This document shows positions 30,561 through 41,067 of a stretch of DNA of 64,000 nucleotides, in pieces. Location: NCBI GenBank assembly GCA_023259175.1, contig JAHFQV010000001.1:42411-106410 (forward strand), given 5' to 3'. Each line of letters begins with the position of its first letter. Within the stretch, counting starts at the first letter, position 1. The DNA is from Oxalobacteraceae bacterium (GTDB lineage Bacteria; Pseudomonadota; Gammaproteobacteria; Burkholderiales; Burkholderiaceae_D). The notes beneath the pieces are model-generated. The model made no database searches. It saw nothing but the letters and a program-made list of their open reading frames with translations, and was not told the origin of the DNA. The translations under genes and the position numbers were made by a program.

Positions 30561-31322
30561 ATGTGGCAAGACGTTAAATTACTAAATGCGATCAGCAATT
30601 TGTTGTTGGGTCTTGTCGCCGTAGCAGCGTCGGTAAGTGCTGTATTGTGGTTGATTCATAGACCGTTTTTTGCACTCAATACGATACACGTTGAAGGGAT
30701 GCAAAAGCAGGAACTGCGGCATGTGAGTCAGCTCGGTATTCGAGATCAAGCATTGCCGAAAATTCGAGGGAATTTTTTTACTGCAAATTTGGACCAAGTG
30801 CGTGCTGCATTTGAATCGGTGCCTTGGGTTAGAAAAGCCAGCGTGCAGCGGGTATGGCCAGATCAGCTTTTGGTGAGCGTGGAGGAGTATCAAGCCTTCG
30901 GTACTTGGGGTGAAGATGGACGATTGTTGTCGAGCCAAGGCGATGTTTTTGTCGCTAACCTCGCCGAGGCTGAAGAAGATACTTCACTCATGAGTTTAAC
31001 GGGACCCGAGGGAAGTGAGCGAGAAGTGCTGCAGCAATATCAGTTATTTAAAACTTGGTTTGCACGGATTGGACTAGTCCCTGAGGCGGTGCATTACTCC
31101 AATCGCTACGCTTGGCGGGTGCAACTCAATAATGGTTTAGTGGTCGAATTAGGGCGAGCTGAAGAAGCCGATAGCTTGCAGAAAAGAGTGGAGCAGTTGA
31201 TCCGTGTTTATCCGCAATTATTGAACCGCTTGCAGGGTAGTATCGTGAACATTGATTTGCGCTATCCGAATGGATTGGCCTTGAAGGCGGGTAAGGGTAG
31301 TTTTGGTTTTGAGAAAAAATGA
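30561..31322 (+). CDS. ftsQ: Cell division protein FtsQ (POTRA domain)
   Basis: Single TM plus POTRA/FtsQ region VPWVRKASVQRVWPDQLLVSVEEYQAFGTW; syntenic position. Confidence 0.95.
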   Translation: MWQDVKLLNAISNLLLGLVAVAASVSAVLWLIHRPFFALNTIHVEGMQKQELRHVSQLGIRDQALPKIRGNFFTANLDQVRAAFESVPWVRKASVQRVWPDQLLVSVEEYQAFGTWGEDGRLLSSQGDVFVANLAEAEEDTSLMSLTGPEGSEREVLQQYQLFKTWFARIGLVPEAVHYSNRYAWRVQLNNGLVVELGRAEEADSLQKRVEQLIRVYPQLLNRLQGSIVNIDLRYPNGLALKAGKGSFGFEKK

Positions 31323-31464
31323 AACAAGTGCAGTGAGGAGACCGCCGCATGCGAGCAAAGACTAGCCCAGCGGTCTGGTAAAAACAAAAAAAACTCGGAT
31401 AATTTTTATTAAATACGTCCGGCAAAATTAGACAAAATAAGACAACAACAGCAAGTGGAATGAT

Positions 31465-32697
31465 ATGACTAAAGACGCAAAAAACCTGATCGTGGGTCTG
31501 GATATTGGAACCTCCAAGATCGTTGCAGTCGTTGCCGAAATCATGCCGGATGGTCGGCATGAAGTGATAGGCTTGGGCCAGCACGAATCACGCGGTTTGA
31601 AAAAAGGCGTGGTGGTCAATATCGAAGCGACGGTGGAATCAATACAGCGTGCTTTGGAAGAAGCTGAACTGATGGCCGACTGTAAAATTCGCACCGTTTA
31701 TACCGGTATCGCTGGCAGTCATATCCGTAGTTTTAATTCCAGTGGCATGGTCGCAATTAAAGATAAAGAGGTGACGGCAGCCGACGTGGCGCGTGTCATC
31801 GAAACGGCTAAAGCGGTCAATATTCACACCGATCAGCAATTGCTGCATACCTTACCGCAAGAATTTATCGTCGATAGTCAGGATGATGTGCGTGAGCCGA
31901 TCGGCATGAGCGGTATCCGCCTCGAAGTGAAAGTGCATATTGTGACTGGCGCGGTATCAGCGGTACAAAATATTGTGAAGTGCGTGCGGCGCTGCGGTTT
32001 AGAAGTCTCTGACCTCATCTTGCAACCGATGGCCTCGGCCGATGCGGTATTGACCAACGACGAAAAAGAATTGGGTGTGGTTCTGGTCGATATCGGCGGT
32101 GGCACGACGGACGTTGCGGTATTTAGCGAAGGCTCGATTCGTCACACAGCCGTCATTCCGATTGCGGGCGATCAGATTACCAATGATATCGCGATGGCTT
32201 TGCGTACTCCGACGTCCGAAGCGGAAGATATTAAGTTGCGTTATGGCGTGGCGAAAATGGTCTTGGCTGATCCGGCAGAAACCATCGAGGTTCCTGGCTT
32301 GGGTGATCGCGGTCCACGCACCTTATCGCGGCAGTCTTTAGCGGCAGTCATTGAGCCGCGCGTTGAAGAATTATTCGCTTTGGTGCATCAAGTTGTGCGC
32401 GATTCGGGTTACGAAGACGTTCTCTCTTCGGGCATCGTGTTGACGGGTGGTTCTGCGACGATGCAGGGAATGCTGGAAGTGGCCGAAGATATTTTTTTAA
32501 AGCCCGCACGTTTGGGTATGCCCGTTTATTCGGGGCAGCTCGCCGATGTGGTGCGCAGTCCGCGTTATGCGACAGTACTGGGTTTGTTGTTGGAGGCAAA
32601 GAAGCAGACCATGCGTGGTCATTTGGTGACTCGTCAGGCAGGATCGGCGGGGGCGGTTTGGCAGCGTATGAAGGAATGGTTTTTAGGGAATTTTTAA
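31465..32697 (+). CDS. ftsA: Cell division protein FtsA
   Basis: NLIVGLDIGTSKIVAVVAE; VDIGGGTTDVAVF. Confidence 0.97.
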   Translation: MTKDAKNLIVGLDIGTSKIVAVVAEIMPDGRHEVIGLGQHESRGLKKGVVVNIEATVESIQRALEEAELMADCKIRTVYTGIAGSHIRSFNSSGMVAIKDKEVTAADVARVIETAKAVNIHTDQQLLHTLPQEFIVDSQDDVREPIGMSGIRLEVKVHIVTGAVSAVQNIVKCVRRCGLEVSDLILQPMASADAVLTNDEKELGVVLVDIGGGTTDVAVFSEGSIRHTAVIPIAGDQITNDIAMALRTPTSEAEDIKLRYGVAKMVLADPAETIEVPGLGDRGPRTLSRQSLAAVIEPRVEELFALVHQVVRDSGYEDVLSSGIVLTGGSATMQGMLEVAEDIFLKPARLGMPVYSGQLADVVRSPRYATVLGLLLEAKKQTMRGHLVTRQAGSAGAVWQRMKEWFLGNF

Positions 32698-32816
32698 AGA
32701 GGCGTGCACATCGTCGACGCTTGAAATGAGCGTTCGATTTTGTGTGTAAAAGAAGCGCGATTATCTGCGAATTTTCACAAGAATTTGCACTAATCAATTT
32801 ATAATGAAGTGATCTA

Positions 32817-32869
32817 CAGTTTCCATTCGCTAGCCGTCACATCGGGTGAGGATTAGCGACTGAAAACTG
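32817..32869 (+). other. Nested hairpin in ftsZ leader
   Basis: CAGTTT...AAACTG enclosing TCGCTA...TAGCGA, CC...GG and TCAC-ATCGG-GTGA; ends 19 nt before ftsZ ATG. Confidence 0.55.
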
Positions 32870-32888
32870 CCTACTTGGGGGATTCAAC

Positions 32889-34103
32889 ATGGAGTTCGAT
32901 ATGATCGATAACGCGACGCAAGGCACAGTGATTAAAGTGGTCGGCGTTGGCGGAGCTGGCGGAAACGCAGTTCAGCATATGATTAACAAAGGTGTTTCAG
33001 GTGTCGAATTTATCGCCGCTAACACCGATGCGCAAGCGCTGACTTTGTCGAAAGCGCATAACGTCATTCAAATTGGCGCGACCGGTTTGGGTGCGGGTAT
33101 GAAGCCCGATGTGGGCCGCGAGTTAGCGGAAGAATCGCGCACCCGAATTGAAGATGCTTTGCGTGGTTCGCATATGGTCTTTATTGCGGCGGGTATGGGC
33201 GGTGGTACCGGAACTGGTGCTGCACCTGTGGTCGCGCAAATCGCGAAAGAACTCGGCGCTTTGACCGTGGCGGTGGTGTCCAAACCTTTTTCTTACGAAG
33301 GTAAAAAATGCATGGACATCGCAGACCAAGGTCTGGAAGAATTATCCAAGCACGTCGATTCGCTCATCATCATTTTGAACGAGAAACTCGAAGAAATTTA
33401 CGAAGACGACAGCATGATCGAGTGGTTGGGTCATGCGGACAATGTCTTGAATAATGCCGTTGCGGGTATTGCGGAAATCATTAATGTGCCAGGTCATATT
33501 AACGTCGATTTTAATGACGTGAAAACGATCATGGGCGAGCAAGGAAAAGCGATGATGGGTACCGCGACCGCTTCCGGCATCGACCGCGCGCGTATCGCTG
33601 CCGAACAAGCGGTTGCTTCGCCGTTGTTGGACGGGATTGATTTGTCCGGTGCGCGCGGCGTGTTGGTCAACGTGACTGCCAGTCGTGGTTTGAAAGGTAA
33701 AGAAGTGCGTGAAGTCATGGCGGCGGTGCGTGCTTTTGCGGCGCCCGATGCGTCGATTGCGCAAGGGATAGCCTATGACGATACGATGGGTGACGATATT
33801 CGTGTGACCGTGGTTGCCACTGGATTAGGACGCAGTAAGAAAAACATACAGTTGGTGCAAACACCGTTGCTGCGTACCGGTACTTACGACGAGCCTATGA
33901 TGATGGCGACACCGACCACGACCACGACTAACACCACTGCCCAAATGAATAAGTCGATTCCAACAACATCCGCGCCAGGATTCGAAAGCCTCACCAAGCC
34001 AGCAGTGTGGCGTCATTCGGCCACAGAACAGGTGCGTGCTTTGGAAAAAAATGGCATGGAAACTTACGACATTCCGGCTTTTTTGCGTAAGCAAGCTGAT
34101 TAG
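32889..34103 (+). CDS. ftsZ: Cell division protein FtsZ
   Basis: VVGVGGAGGNAVQHMI; GGGTGTGAAPVVA tubulin signature; DIPAFLRKQAD C-terminus. Confidence 0.98.
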   Translation: MEFDMIDNATQGTVIKVVGVGGAGGNAVQHMINKGVSGVEFIAANTDAQALTLSKAHNVIQIGATGLGAGMKPDVGRELAEESRTRIEDALRGSHMVFIAAGMGGGTGTGAAPVVAQIAKELGALTVAVVSKPFSYEGKKCMDIADQGLEELSKHVDSLIIILNEKLEEIYEDDSMIEWLGHADNVLNNAVAGIAEIINVPGHINVDFNDVKTIMGEQGKAMMGTATASGIDRARIAAEQAVASPLLDGIDLSGARGVLVNVTASRGLKGKEVREVMAAVRAFAAPDASIAQGIAYDDTMGDDIRVTVVATGLGRSKKNIQLVQTPLLRTGTYDEPMMMATPTTTTTNTTAQMNKSIPTTSAPGFESLTKPAVWRHSATEQVRALEKNGMETYDIPAFLRKQAD

Positions 34104-34121
34104 AAAAAATAGCCTGTGCTG

Positions 34122-34156
34122 ATGATGTCCTTCCTTTTTTAAAGGAATGACATCAT
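34122..34156 (+). terminator. Hairpin downstream of ftsZ
   Basis: ATGATGTC-CTT-CCTTT/AAAGG-AAT-GACATCAT stem-loop 19 bp after the ftsZ stop; weak U-tract. Confidence 0.5.
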
Positions 34157-34319
34157 TTGGCTTAATCTAAGCGCGGGATGTGGCTGTTTTAGTACGGCTG
34201 CTCTACGCAGGGCTGTCTCAAGTGAAATATTTGAATTTAAAGGCGCCTTCTGCAGAAAAAATTCGCTTAAGGCATACTGGCGACCTCATTCATTTTCAAT
34301 TAATCTAAGGGAGCACATA

Positions 34320-34826
34320 ATGTCTATTCAAATCGGCGACAAATTGCCAGCGGGAAGTCTGTCTGAATTTATCGAAGTTGCGTCAGAAGGCTGTTCATTA
34401 GGCCCGAATACTTTCGAAGTTGCAGCATTGACTGCAGGTAAAACGGTAGCGATTTTTGGTTTGCCAGGCGCGTATACGCCGACTTGCTCTGCCCAACATG
34501 TGCCAGGCTATGTGCAGCATGCCGAGGCTTTAAAAGCCAAAGGCGTAGATGAAATTTGGTGTGTCTCGGTAAACGATGCATTCGTCATGGGTGCTTGGGG
34601 TCGCGATCAAAAAGCCACGGGTACCGTGCGCATGATGGCTGATGGTAATGCTGCCTTTAGTAAAGCCCTCGGACTCGATGCAGATTTTAGTAAATTTGGA
34701 ATGGGTACACGTTCCCAGCGTTACTCCATGTTAGTGGTTGACGGTGTAGTTAAGCAGCTCAATGTAGAACAAGGTGGTCAATTTGCAGTTTCTAACGCAG
34801 AGACTTTGTTGGCGCAACTGGGTTAA
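34320..34826 (+). CDS. Peroxiredoxin (Prx5-like)
   Basis: IFGLPGAYTPTCSAQHVPGYV, Prx5/AhpC-TSA active-site Cys. Confidence 0.92.
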   Translation: MSIQIGDKLPAGSLSEFIEVASEGCSLGPNTFEVAALTAGKTVAIFGLPGAYTPTCSAQHVPGYVQHAEALKAKGVDEIWCVSVNDAFVMGAWGRDQKATGTVRMMADGNAAFSKALGLDADFSKFGMGTRSQRYSMLVVDGVVKQLNVEQGGQFAVSNAETLLAQLG

Positions 34827-34851
34827 ATCTGAGTCGTAAAGAAGCTACAAG

Positions 34852-35787
34852 ATGCTCAAACAAAGAACGATACAACAAGAAGTTAAAACCATTGGTGTGG
34901 GCGTGCATTCAGGTACCAAGGTGGTGCTGACTTTGCGACCCGCTCCGGTGGATTGCGGTATCGTTTTTACCCGAGTTGATTTGCTTCCACCTGTGGTTTT
35001 TCCAGCGCGCGCTTTAAACATTGGCGACACAAAAATGGCATCGACACTGAGTAATGGCGATGCCAAAGTCTCGACCGTCGAACATTTAATGTCGGCCTGT
35101 GCTGGTTTGGGCATCGATAATTTGTATATCGATGTCAGTGCAGAAGAAATTCCCATTATGGACGGCTCGGCTTCATCCTTTGTCTATTTGTTGCAGCAGG
35201 CGGGCTTGAAAGAGCAGTCCGCCGCTAAAAAATTTATACGCCTGCTCAAGAGTGTCGAAGTGCGTGAAGGAAGTGGTAAGTCAGAAAAATGGGCAAGGCT
35301 TGAGCCTTATGATGGTTTTAAGCTGCATTTTTTCATTGAGTTTAATCATCCCGCCGTCGATGGCACGCATCAGACGGCAGAGGTTGATTTCGAAAAAGTC
35401 TCCTACGTGAAAGATGTCGCGCGGGCCCGCACTTTTGGTTTTATGCAGGATGTCGAAATGTTGCGAGGCATAGGATTAGCGCGCGGCGGCTCGATGGAAA
35501 ATGCCATTGTGATGGACGAATACCGTATTTTGAATGCCGATGGCCTGCGTTTTGAAGATGAATTTGTGCGCCATAAAATTCTCGATGCGATTGGCGACTT
35601 GTATCTGATCGGACATTCTTTGTTGGCGAGCTATGTCGCCCACAAATCAGGGCATGGGCTCAATAATCAATTACTACGCGCTTTGCTGGCACAACCCGAT
35701 GCTTACGAAATTATTTCCTTCGCCGATGCCGACCGCGCACCGGTGACCTACCAAGAACAAGAGCAGCGCGAGTGGGCGCTTACTTGA
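34852..35787 (+). CDS. lpxC: UDP-3-O-acyl-N-acetylglucosamine deacetylase
   Basis: [47 protein letters not shown]. Confidence 0.97.
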   Translation: MLKQRTIQQEVKTIGVGVHSGTKVVLTLRPAPVDCGIVFTRVDLLPPVVFPARALNIGDTKMASTLSNGDAKVSTVEHLMSACAGLGIDNLYIDVSAEEIPIMDGSASSFVYLLQQAGLKEQSAAKKFIRLLKSVEVREGSGKSEKWARLEPYDGFKLHFFIEFNHPAVDGTHQTAEVDFEKVSYVKDVARARTFGFMQDVEMLRGIGLARGGSMENAIVMDEYRILNADGLRFEDEFVRHKILDAIGDLYLIGHSLLASYVAHKSGHGLNNQLLRALLAQPDAYEIISFADADRAPVTYQEQEQREWALT

Positions 35788-35814
35788 AGCTAGATCAAAG
35801 CCTAAAACCACTCA

Positions 35815-35838
35815 ACACAGAGACACAGAGACACAGAG
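35815..35838 (+). repeat. 8-bp microsatellite (ACACAGAG)x3
   Basis: Three perfect tandem copies of ACACAGAG. Confidence 0.8.
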
Positions 35839-35921
35839 AAGTTCATGAGGAAGTCATCAGGAGTCGAAGATGAACCCAAAATAGGATCAAAAATCCACCC
35901 CCTTGATTTCCCCTTCCCTTT

Positions 35922-36443
35922 TTATTTTTGCTGATTCCTACTCAAGAGGCGATTGAGTGCCGTGAGCAAATCGACATTTTCCTTTGATTTCGGTAAGTCC
36001 TGCTCTAGATCGCGAAATGCCCTGAGCGCGTGTTGATTCAAAATAGCCTGCTTTTCTGGCTTTGTTGTTGGGATCGTTTTTTTGACTTGTACTTTAATCT
36101 TGATTGCGTTAATCTGCCATCCTCGCTGGTTCAAATGGGCTTGTAGTTTGGGAAGTTGCTGCTTTAACTTACTGGCAATGGCGGCATTGGGCGTTGATAA
36201 GATTAATTGACCCTCGACCAAATTTAAAACTTCGCAGTCACTAAACATAGCTGGAAGACCAATTCCACATTCTTTTTGAAGCGAAATATTGCGCTTGATC
36301 GTCGGTAGTAGCGGAGACAGTTTGTCATTTTGTTGTAAAAACGTGCCAACGCCGCTGGACTCAGTCAGCTTTTTGCTGCGCTTGATATTTAAACGATAAG
36401 TAGGATGAGGTGATTGCATAGACTGCACATTACCATAATTCAT
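35922..36443 (-). CDS. DUF721/DciA-family protein
   Basis: Small basic protein, divergent between lpxC and M23-secA: LVEGQLILSTPNAAIASKLKQQLPKLQAHLNQRGWQINAIKIKVQ, DciA-like. Confidence 0.75.
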   Translation of the reverse strand: MNYGNVQSMQSPHPTYRLNIKRSKKLTESSGVGTFLQQNDKLSPLLPTIKRNISLQKECGIGLPAMFSDCEVLNLVEGQLILSTPNAAIASKLKQQLPKLQAHLNQRGWQINAIKIKVQVKKTIPTTKPEKQAILNQHALRAFRDLEQDLPKSKENVDLLTALNRLLSRNQQK

Positions 36444-36469
36444 GCTTCTCAGTCTTGGAGGATCGAACT

Positions 36470-37441
36470 ATGCAAGTGATCATCATGCATAAGCGTTTGA
36501 CGCAAGCCAAGTCGATTACATTGACTTCGAAACACCTAATTTTATTTGTTTGTGGCTTTTTAGCGTTTAGTTTTTTGAGCGCCTATTTCTTAATCTTCAT
36601 CGCTGCTAGGATTTCTAATAGCGATTCCGCTGTCGCGAAAGCGATTTTCCCTTCCAGTTTCGCAGCTTCGCCTTTGACCCAAGGTGGAAATAACGAGCGC
36701 TATCTGAAAGAAAATCTGGCCGCAATGGCTGTCAAAGTCGGTGAAATGCAAGCCCAATTGATACGCTTGGATGCCTTGGGCGAAAGGGTGCAAGGTCTGG
36801 CCGGTGTTAAGCCCGAAGAATTTAATTTTAAAGAAGCGCCCGGTCGTGGCGGGGCGGAAGTGCTCGGTGCGCCGGGGCGGCATGAAATGAGTATGGACGA
36901 ATTTACCCGTACCTTAGAAGCAATGAATCAGGCGGTCAATGCGCGCTCCGATTACTTTAATGTGGTGGAATCGAAGCTGATGAGTTTTCGGTTGCAGGCG
37001 AAATTACTGCCGACGATAGTGCCGGTGAATGTCGGCTATAACGCCTCAACTTTTGGTCGTCGCATCGATCCATTTTCCGGTCGTACTGCCTTTCATGAAG
37101 GCCTAGATTTTTCCGCGCCAGTCGGAACCCCCATTGTCGCCGCAGCAGGCGGGGTTGTGATTGCCGCTGAATACCATCCTGAGTTTGGCAATATGCTGGA
37201 AATCGACCACGGTGGTGACATGATCAGCCGTTACGCCCATGCCTCCAAATTATTTGCCAAAGTCGGTGACATCGTGAAACGGGGCCAGCATATTGCCAAT
37301 ATCGGGTCTACTGGACGCTCCACCGGGGCGCATCTGCATTTTGAAGTGCGTATCAAAGGTATCCCACAAAATCCGCACAAATTCCTCAATGCGGGCAAGG
37401 ACAATGTTGATGTGACCCGATTGGCGGGAGTTGTAAAGTAA
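36470..37441 (+). CDS. M23 family (LytM-like) peptidoglycan metallopeptidase
   Basis: N-terminal TM, FGRRIDPFSGRTAFHEGLDFSAPVGTPIVAAAGGVV, GAHLHFEVR. Confidence 0.94.
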   Translation: MQVIIMHKRLTQAKSITLTSKHLILFVCGFLAFSFLSAYFLIFIAARISNSDSAVAKAIFPSSFAASPLTQGGNNERYLKENLAAMAVKVGEMQAQLIRLDALGERVQGLAGVKPEEFNFKEAPGRGGAEVLGAPGRHEMSMDEFTRTLEAMNQAVNARSDYFNVVESKLMSFRLQAKLLPTIVPVNVGYNASTFGRRIDPFSGRTAFHEGLDFSAPVGTPIVAAAGGVVIAAEYHPEFGNMLEIDHGGDMISRYAHASKLFAKVGDIVKRGQHIANIGSTGRSTGAHLHFEVRIKGIPQNPHKFLNAGKDNVDVTRLAGVVK

Positions 37442-37644
37442 TTGCAATTTTCCAGCGCTTAGATGCCGATGTACATCCGTGCATCAGGTAACTCCCCTCT
37501 TGTTTTTGTCGGTTTTGCCACCACCTGCTCGCTATCTTTTGCCTACGCTGATCAGAAATTCTGGAAAGCGGGCTGAGTCATGTTAAAATAAAAAGTTAAT
37601 CGCGTTCACCGCAGAAATTGCTTTGTGGTGTTTAAGAACCTCGG

Positions 37645-37721
37645 GACTTACACAAAATCGCTCAGGCTTACGCGCCTATGCCGGCAAGGCCGCTAGCATG
37701 GACGACGTTTTTGTGTAAATC
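37645..37721. repeat. Inverted-repeat element upstream of secA
   Basis: GACTTACACAAAATCG versus CGTTTTTGTGTAAATC (14/16 complementary) enclosing a GC-rich hairpin region ATGCCGGCAAGGCCGCTAGCAT. Confidence 0.5.
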
Positions 37722-37743
37722 TTTAATTATATAAATCTAAAGC

Positions 37744-40509
37744 ATGTCCTTCCTGACCAAAATTTTCGGCAGTCGTAATCAACGGCTCTTAAAACAATAT
37801 CAAAAAATCGTGCGCGAAATTAACGCTCTGGAACCGCAACTTGAGCTGCTCGATGACGATGCGCTCAAAGCGAAAACGGCGCAGTTTAAGGAGCGAATTG
37901 AGAAGGGCGAAAGTTTGGACGCGATCTTGCCTGAGGCATTTGCTGTTTGTCGCGAGGCGAGTAAGCGGGTACTTAAAATGCGCCATTTCGACGTGCAAAT
38001 GATCGGTGGTATGGCGCTCCATTTTGGCAAAATTGCGGAGATGGGTACGGGCGAAGGTAAGACCTTGATGGCAACCTTACCGATTTATTTAAATGCCTTG
38101 TCGGGTCAGGGCGTGCATGTGGTCACCGTCAATGATTATTTGGCGCAACGCGATGCCGAGTGGATGGGACAATTGTATTCTTGGTTGGGTTTGACGACAG
38201 GGATAAACCTATCGCAGTTGGAGCATGACGCGAAGCAGGGCGCCTACGCTTCCGATATTACCTACGGCACGAATAATGAATTTGGTTTCGACTATTTGCG
38301 CGACAACATGGTCTATGACGCGAAAGATCGCGTGCAACGCACGCTCAATTTCGCCGTGGTCGACGAGGTCGATTCGATTTTGATTGACGAAGCGCGCACG
38401 CCTTTGATCATTTCTGGTCAAGCGGAAAATCATACCGAACTCTATTACAAAATCAACGAAGTACCTAAGCTTCTGACCTTGCAAATCGGTGAAGAAACGC
38501 CGGATGGTAAAGGTGTCATTGAGGTGGAAGGCGATTACGTTAAAGATGAAAAAGCGCACTCAGTTTTATTGACCGAAGCAGGGCACGAAAAAGCTGAACG
38601 CATACTCACGCAAATGGGCTTGTTGCCAGAGGGCGCTTCCTTGTATGACCCAGCACACATTACGCTGATTCATCATCTCTATGCGGCTTTGCGTGCGCAG
38701 GCTTTGTATTTTAAAGACCAGCACTATGTCGTTTTAAATGACGAGATCGTGATCGTTGATGAATTCACCGGACGCATGATGACCGGTCGTCGTTGGTCTG
38801 ATGGCTTGCATCAAGCGGTTGAAGCCAAAGAAGGCGTGCGCATCCAAAATGAAAATCAGACACTAGCGTCCATTACTTTCCAAAACTATTTCCGGATGTA
38901 TCAGCGCTTGTCGGGGATGACGGGTACGGCGGATACGGAAGCCTACGAATTTCAGGAAATTTACGGTCTGGAGACCGTCGTCATTCCACCGAATCGTCTA
39001 TCACAACGCAAAGATCGGCAAGACCAAGTATATAAATCGCCGGAAGAAAAATACGGCGCAATGCTCAAAGATATTCAAGATTGTTACGAGCGTGGACAAC
39101 CAGTTTTGGTCGGTACCACCTCGATTGAAAATTCTGAATTATTGTCCGGTATTTTGACGAAAGCGAAATTGCCGCACAATGTACTCAATGCCAAACAGCA
39201 TGCGCGCGAAGCGGAAATTATCGCGCAAGCAGGTCGTCCTAAAGGTATTACGATTGCGACTAATATGGCCGGTCGTGGTACCGATATCGTATTGGGTGGC
39301 AACGTCGCCAAACAGGTACAGATTATCGAAGCTTCGACGACTTTGTCGGATGCTGAAAAGCAAAGCCAAGCGCAAATTTTGCGTGATGAATGGCAGTCTT
39401 TGCATGAGCAAGTGGTGACCGCCGGGGGCTTGCATATTGTTGGCACCGAGCGCCACGAATCGCGCCGTGTTGATAATCAATTGCGCGGTCGTTCGGGTCG
39501 TCAAGGTGATCCAGGTTCTTCCCGTTTTTACTTGTCTTTGGACGATCAATTGCTGCGCATTTTTGCGGGTGACCGTGTGCGTGCGATTATGGAACGCTTG
39601 AAAATGCCAGAGGGCGAACCGATAGAAGCGGGCATGGTCAGTCGTTCGATTGAATCGGCTCAGCGCAAGGTTGAAGCGCGTAACTTTGATATTCGTAAAC
39701 AGTTGTTGGAATACGATGACGTCGCCAACGATCAGCGCAAAGTCATCTATCAGCAGCGTAATGAGTTACTCGAAGCGCATGATATGTCTGAGTTGATCGC
39801 TTCACTGCGCGATGGCATGTTTGCGGATATCGTGCGTACTTATGTTCCGGAAGATTCGGTGGAAGAGCAGTGGGATTTGAAAGCCTTGGAATTGGCCCTG
39901 GCAAGCGAATGGGCCTTAGATTTACCGCTGCAAGGTCTGTTGGAGTCGAAAGAAAATATCACTGACCATGACGTTTTAGAGCGTGTGATCGCCGCAGCGA
40001 AGGCCAATTACGATGCCAAGATTGATTTGGTGGGTAAAGAGACTTTCGGCGGTTTCGAGCGCAGTATTATGTTGCAGAGCATCGACACCCACTGGCGCGA
40101 ACATTTAGCCGCATTGGATCACTTACGCCAAGGTATTCATTTGCGTGGGTATGCTCAGAAAAATCCTAAGCAGGAATATAAGCGCGAAGCGTTTGAATTA
40201 TTTGGTCAAATGCTCGATTTGATTAAAAATGAAGTGGTGCGTATGGTCGTTACCGTTCGTATCCAATCCCGTGAGGAAATCGAAGCCGCCGAGCAGCAAA
40301 TGGCGCAAGCGCAATTGGAAAACGTCCATTATCAACACGCTGAATTTGATGCCAATGCCTCGCCTGAAGAAATGCTGGCGCCACCACAGTCGCCTGTAGG
40401 TGAAGCACAGCAGCCGCATGTTGAACACGGATTTAAAATTGGCCGGAATGATCCATGCCCTTGCGGCAGCGGGAAAAAATATAAGCAATGCCACGGGAAA
40501 TTGGCTTGA
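37744..40509 (+). CDS. secA: Preprotein translocase ATPase SecA
   Basis: [34 protein letters not shown]-terminal zinc motif [14 protein letters not shown]. Confidence 0.98.
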   Translation: MSFLTKIFGSRNQRLLKQYQKIVREINALEPQLELLDDDALKAKTAQFKERIEKGESLDAILPEAFAVCREASKRVLKMRHFDVQMIGGMALHFGKIAEMGTGEGKTLMATLPIYLNALSGQGVHVVTVNDYLAQRDAEWMGQLYSWLGLTTGINLSQLEHDAKQGAYASDITYGTNNEFGFDYLRDNMVYDAKDRVQRTLNFAVVDEVDSILIDEARTPLIISGQAENHTELYYKINEVPKLLTLQIGEETPDGKGVIEVEGDYVKDEKAHSVLLTEAGHEKAERILTQMGLLPEGASLYDPAHITLIHHLYAALRAQALYFKDQHYVVLNDEIVIVDEFTGRMMTGRRWSDGLHQAVEAKEGVRIQNENQTLASITFQNYFRMYQRLSGMTGTADTEAYEFQEIYGLETVVIPPNRLSQRKDRQDQVYKSPEEKYGAMLKDIQDCYERGQPVLVGTTSIENSELLSGILTKAKLPHNVLNAKQHAREAEIIAQAGRPKGITIATNMAGRGTDIVLGGNVAKQVQIIEASTTLSDAEKQSQAQILRDEWQSLHEQVVTAGGLHIVGTERHESRRVDNQLRGRSGRQGDPGSSRFYLSLDDQLLRIFAGDRVRAIMERLKMPEGEPIEAGMVSRSIESAQRKVEARNFDIRKQLLEYDDVANDQRKVIYQQRNELLEAHDMSELIASLRDGMFADIVRTYVPEDSVEEQWDLKALELALASEWALDLPLQGLLESKENITDHDVLERVIAAAKANYDAKIDLVGKETFGGFERSIMLQSIDTHWREHLAALDHLRQGIHLRGYAQKNPKQEYKREAFELFGQMLDLIKNEVVRMVVTVRIQSREEIEAAEQQMAQAQLENVHYQHAEFDANASPEEMLAPPQSPVGEAQQPHVEHGFKIGRNDPCPCGSGKKYKQCHGKLA

Positions 40510-40544
40510 TCGTGCAAACGATTTGAGCGTAATGCGACAGCAGA

Positions 40545-40588
40545 GAAAAAACGCCTCACATCCTGTTTTGGAGTGAGGCGTTTTTTTT
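40545..40588. terminator. Bidirectional rho-independent terminator between secA and marR-family gene
   Basis: AAAAAACGCCTCAC...GTGAGGCGTTTTTTTT. Confidence 0.9.
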
Positions 40589-40622
40589 GATAGAACCGAA
40601 GCGAACCCAAGGTGAACGTTGT

Positions 40623-41054
40623 TTAAAGTCCTTCGAGTAAGGTTTGTTTGAGCTTGCTTAACTCTGCATCGAGGGTTTCAAAATCTTCTGGCGCATAGCT
40701 GGTAAAGGTGGCTCGTCCTTCGGCGACGACCTGCGGGAAAATGTCGGCGAAACAGGCCTCGCCCTCAACAGTGAGTTTGACGAAAAATTGTCGCCTGTCT
40801 TCACCCCGTTCACGGAGTACCAAATTCTTCTTTTCTAAGCGATCGAGCACGCCTGTCAGCGTACCTTTGGTGATGAGGGTTTTTTCACCCAAATCTTTAC
40901 AGTTCATACCTGGCGTATTGCCCAAGGTTGCGATGATGTCGAACTGCGCCGATGTCAGTCCAAAGGCACGAACCCGTTTCGATGAGTGCTTCTCAAAAAG
41001 CTGCATGCATTCAGCAAGAAGGCGAATACTGCGCAAATAGCGTTTTTCGATCAT
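40623..41054 (-). CDS. MarR family transcriptional regulator
   Basis: Winged helix: LTSAQFDIIATLGNTPGMNCKDLGEKTLITKGTLTGVLDRLEKKNLVLRERGEDRRQFFVKLT. Confidence 0.93.
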   Translation of the reverse strand: MIEKRYLRSIRLLAECMQLFEKHSSKRVRAFGLTSAQFDIIATLGNTPGMNCKDLGEKTLITKGTLTGVLDRLEKKNLVLRERGEDRRQFFVKLTVEGEACFADIFPQVVAEGRATFTSYAPEDFETLDAELSKLKQTLLEGL

Positions 41055-41067
41055 CCTAGAACCTTTT

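Noticed and set aside
31339-31376. AGACCGC/GCGGTCT inverted repeat between ftsQ and ftsA
   Set aside because: Only 7-bp stem with a 24-nt loop and no U-tract; too weak to call terminator or attenuator.
16673-34103. dcw cluster as a novel system
   Set aside because: Gene content and order are the standard, well-described dcw cluster; only its leaders were reported as unusual.
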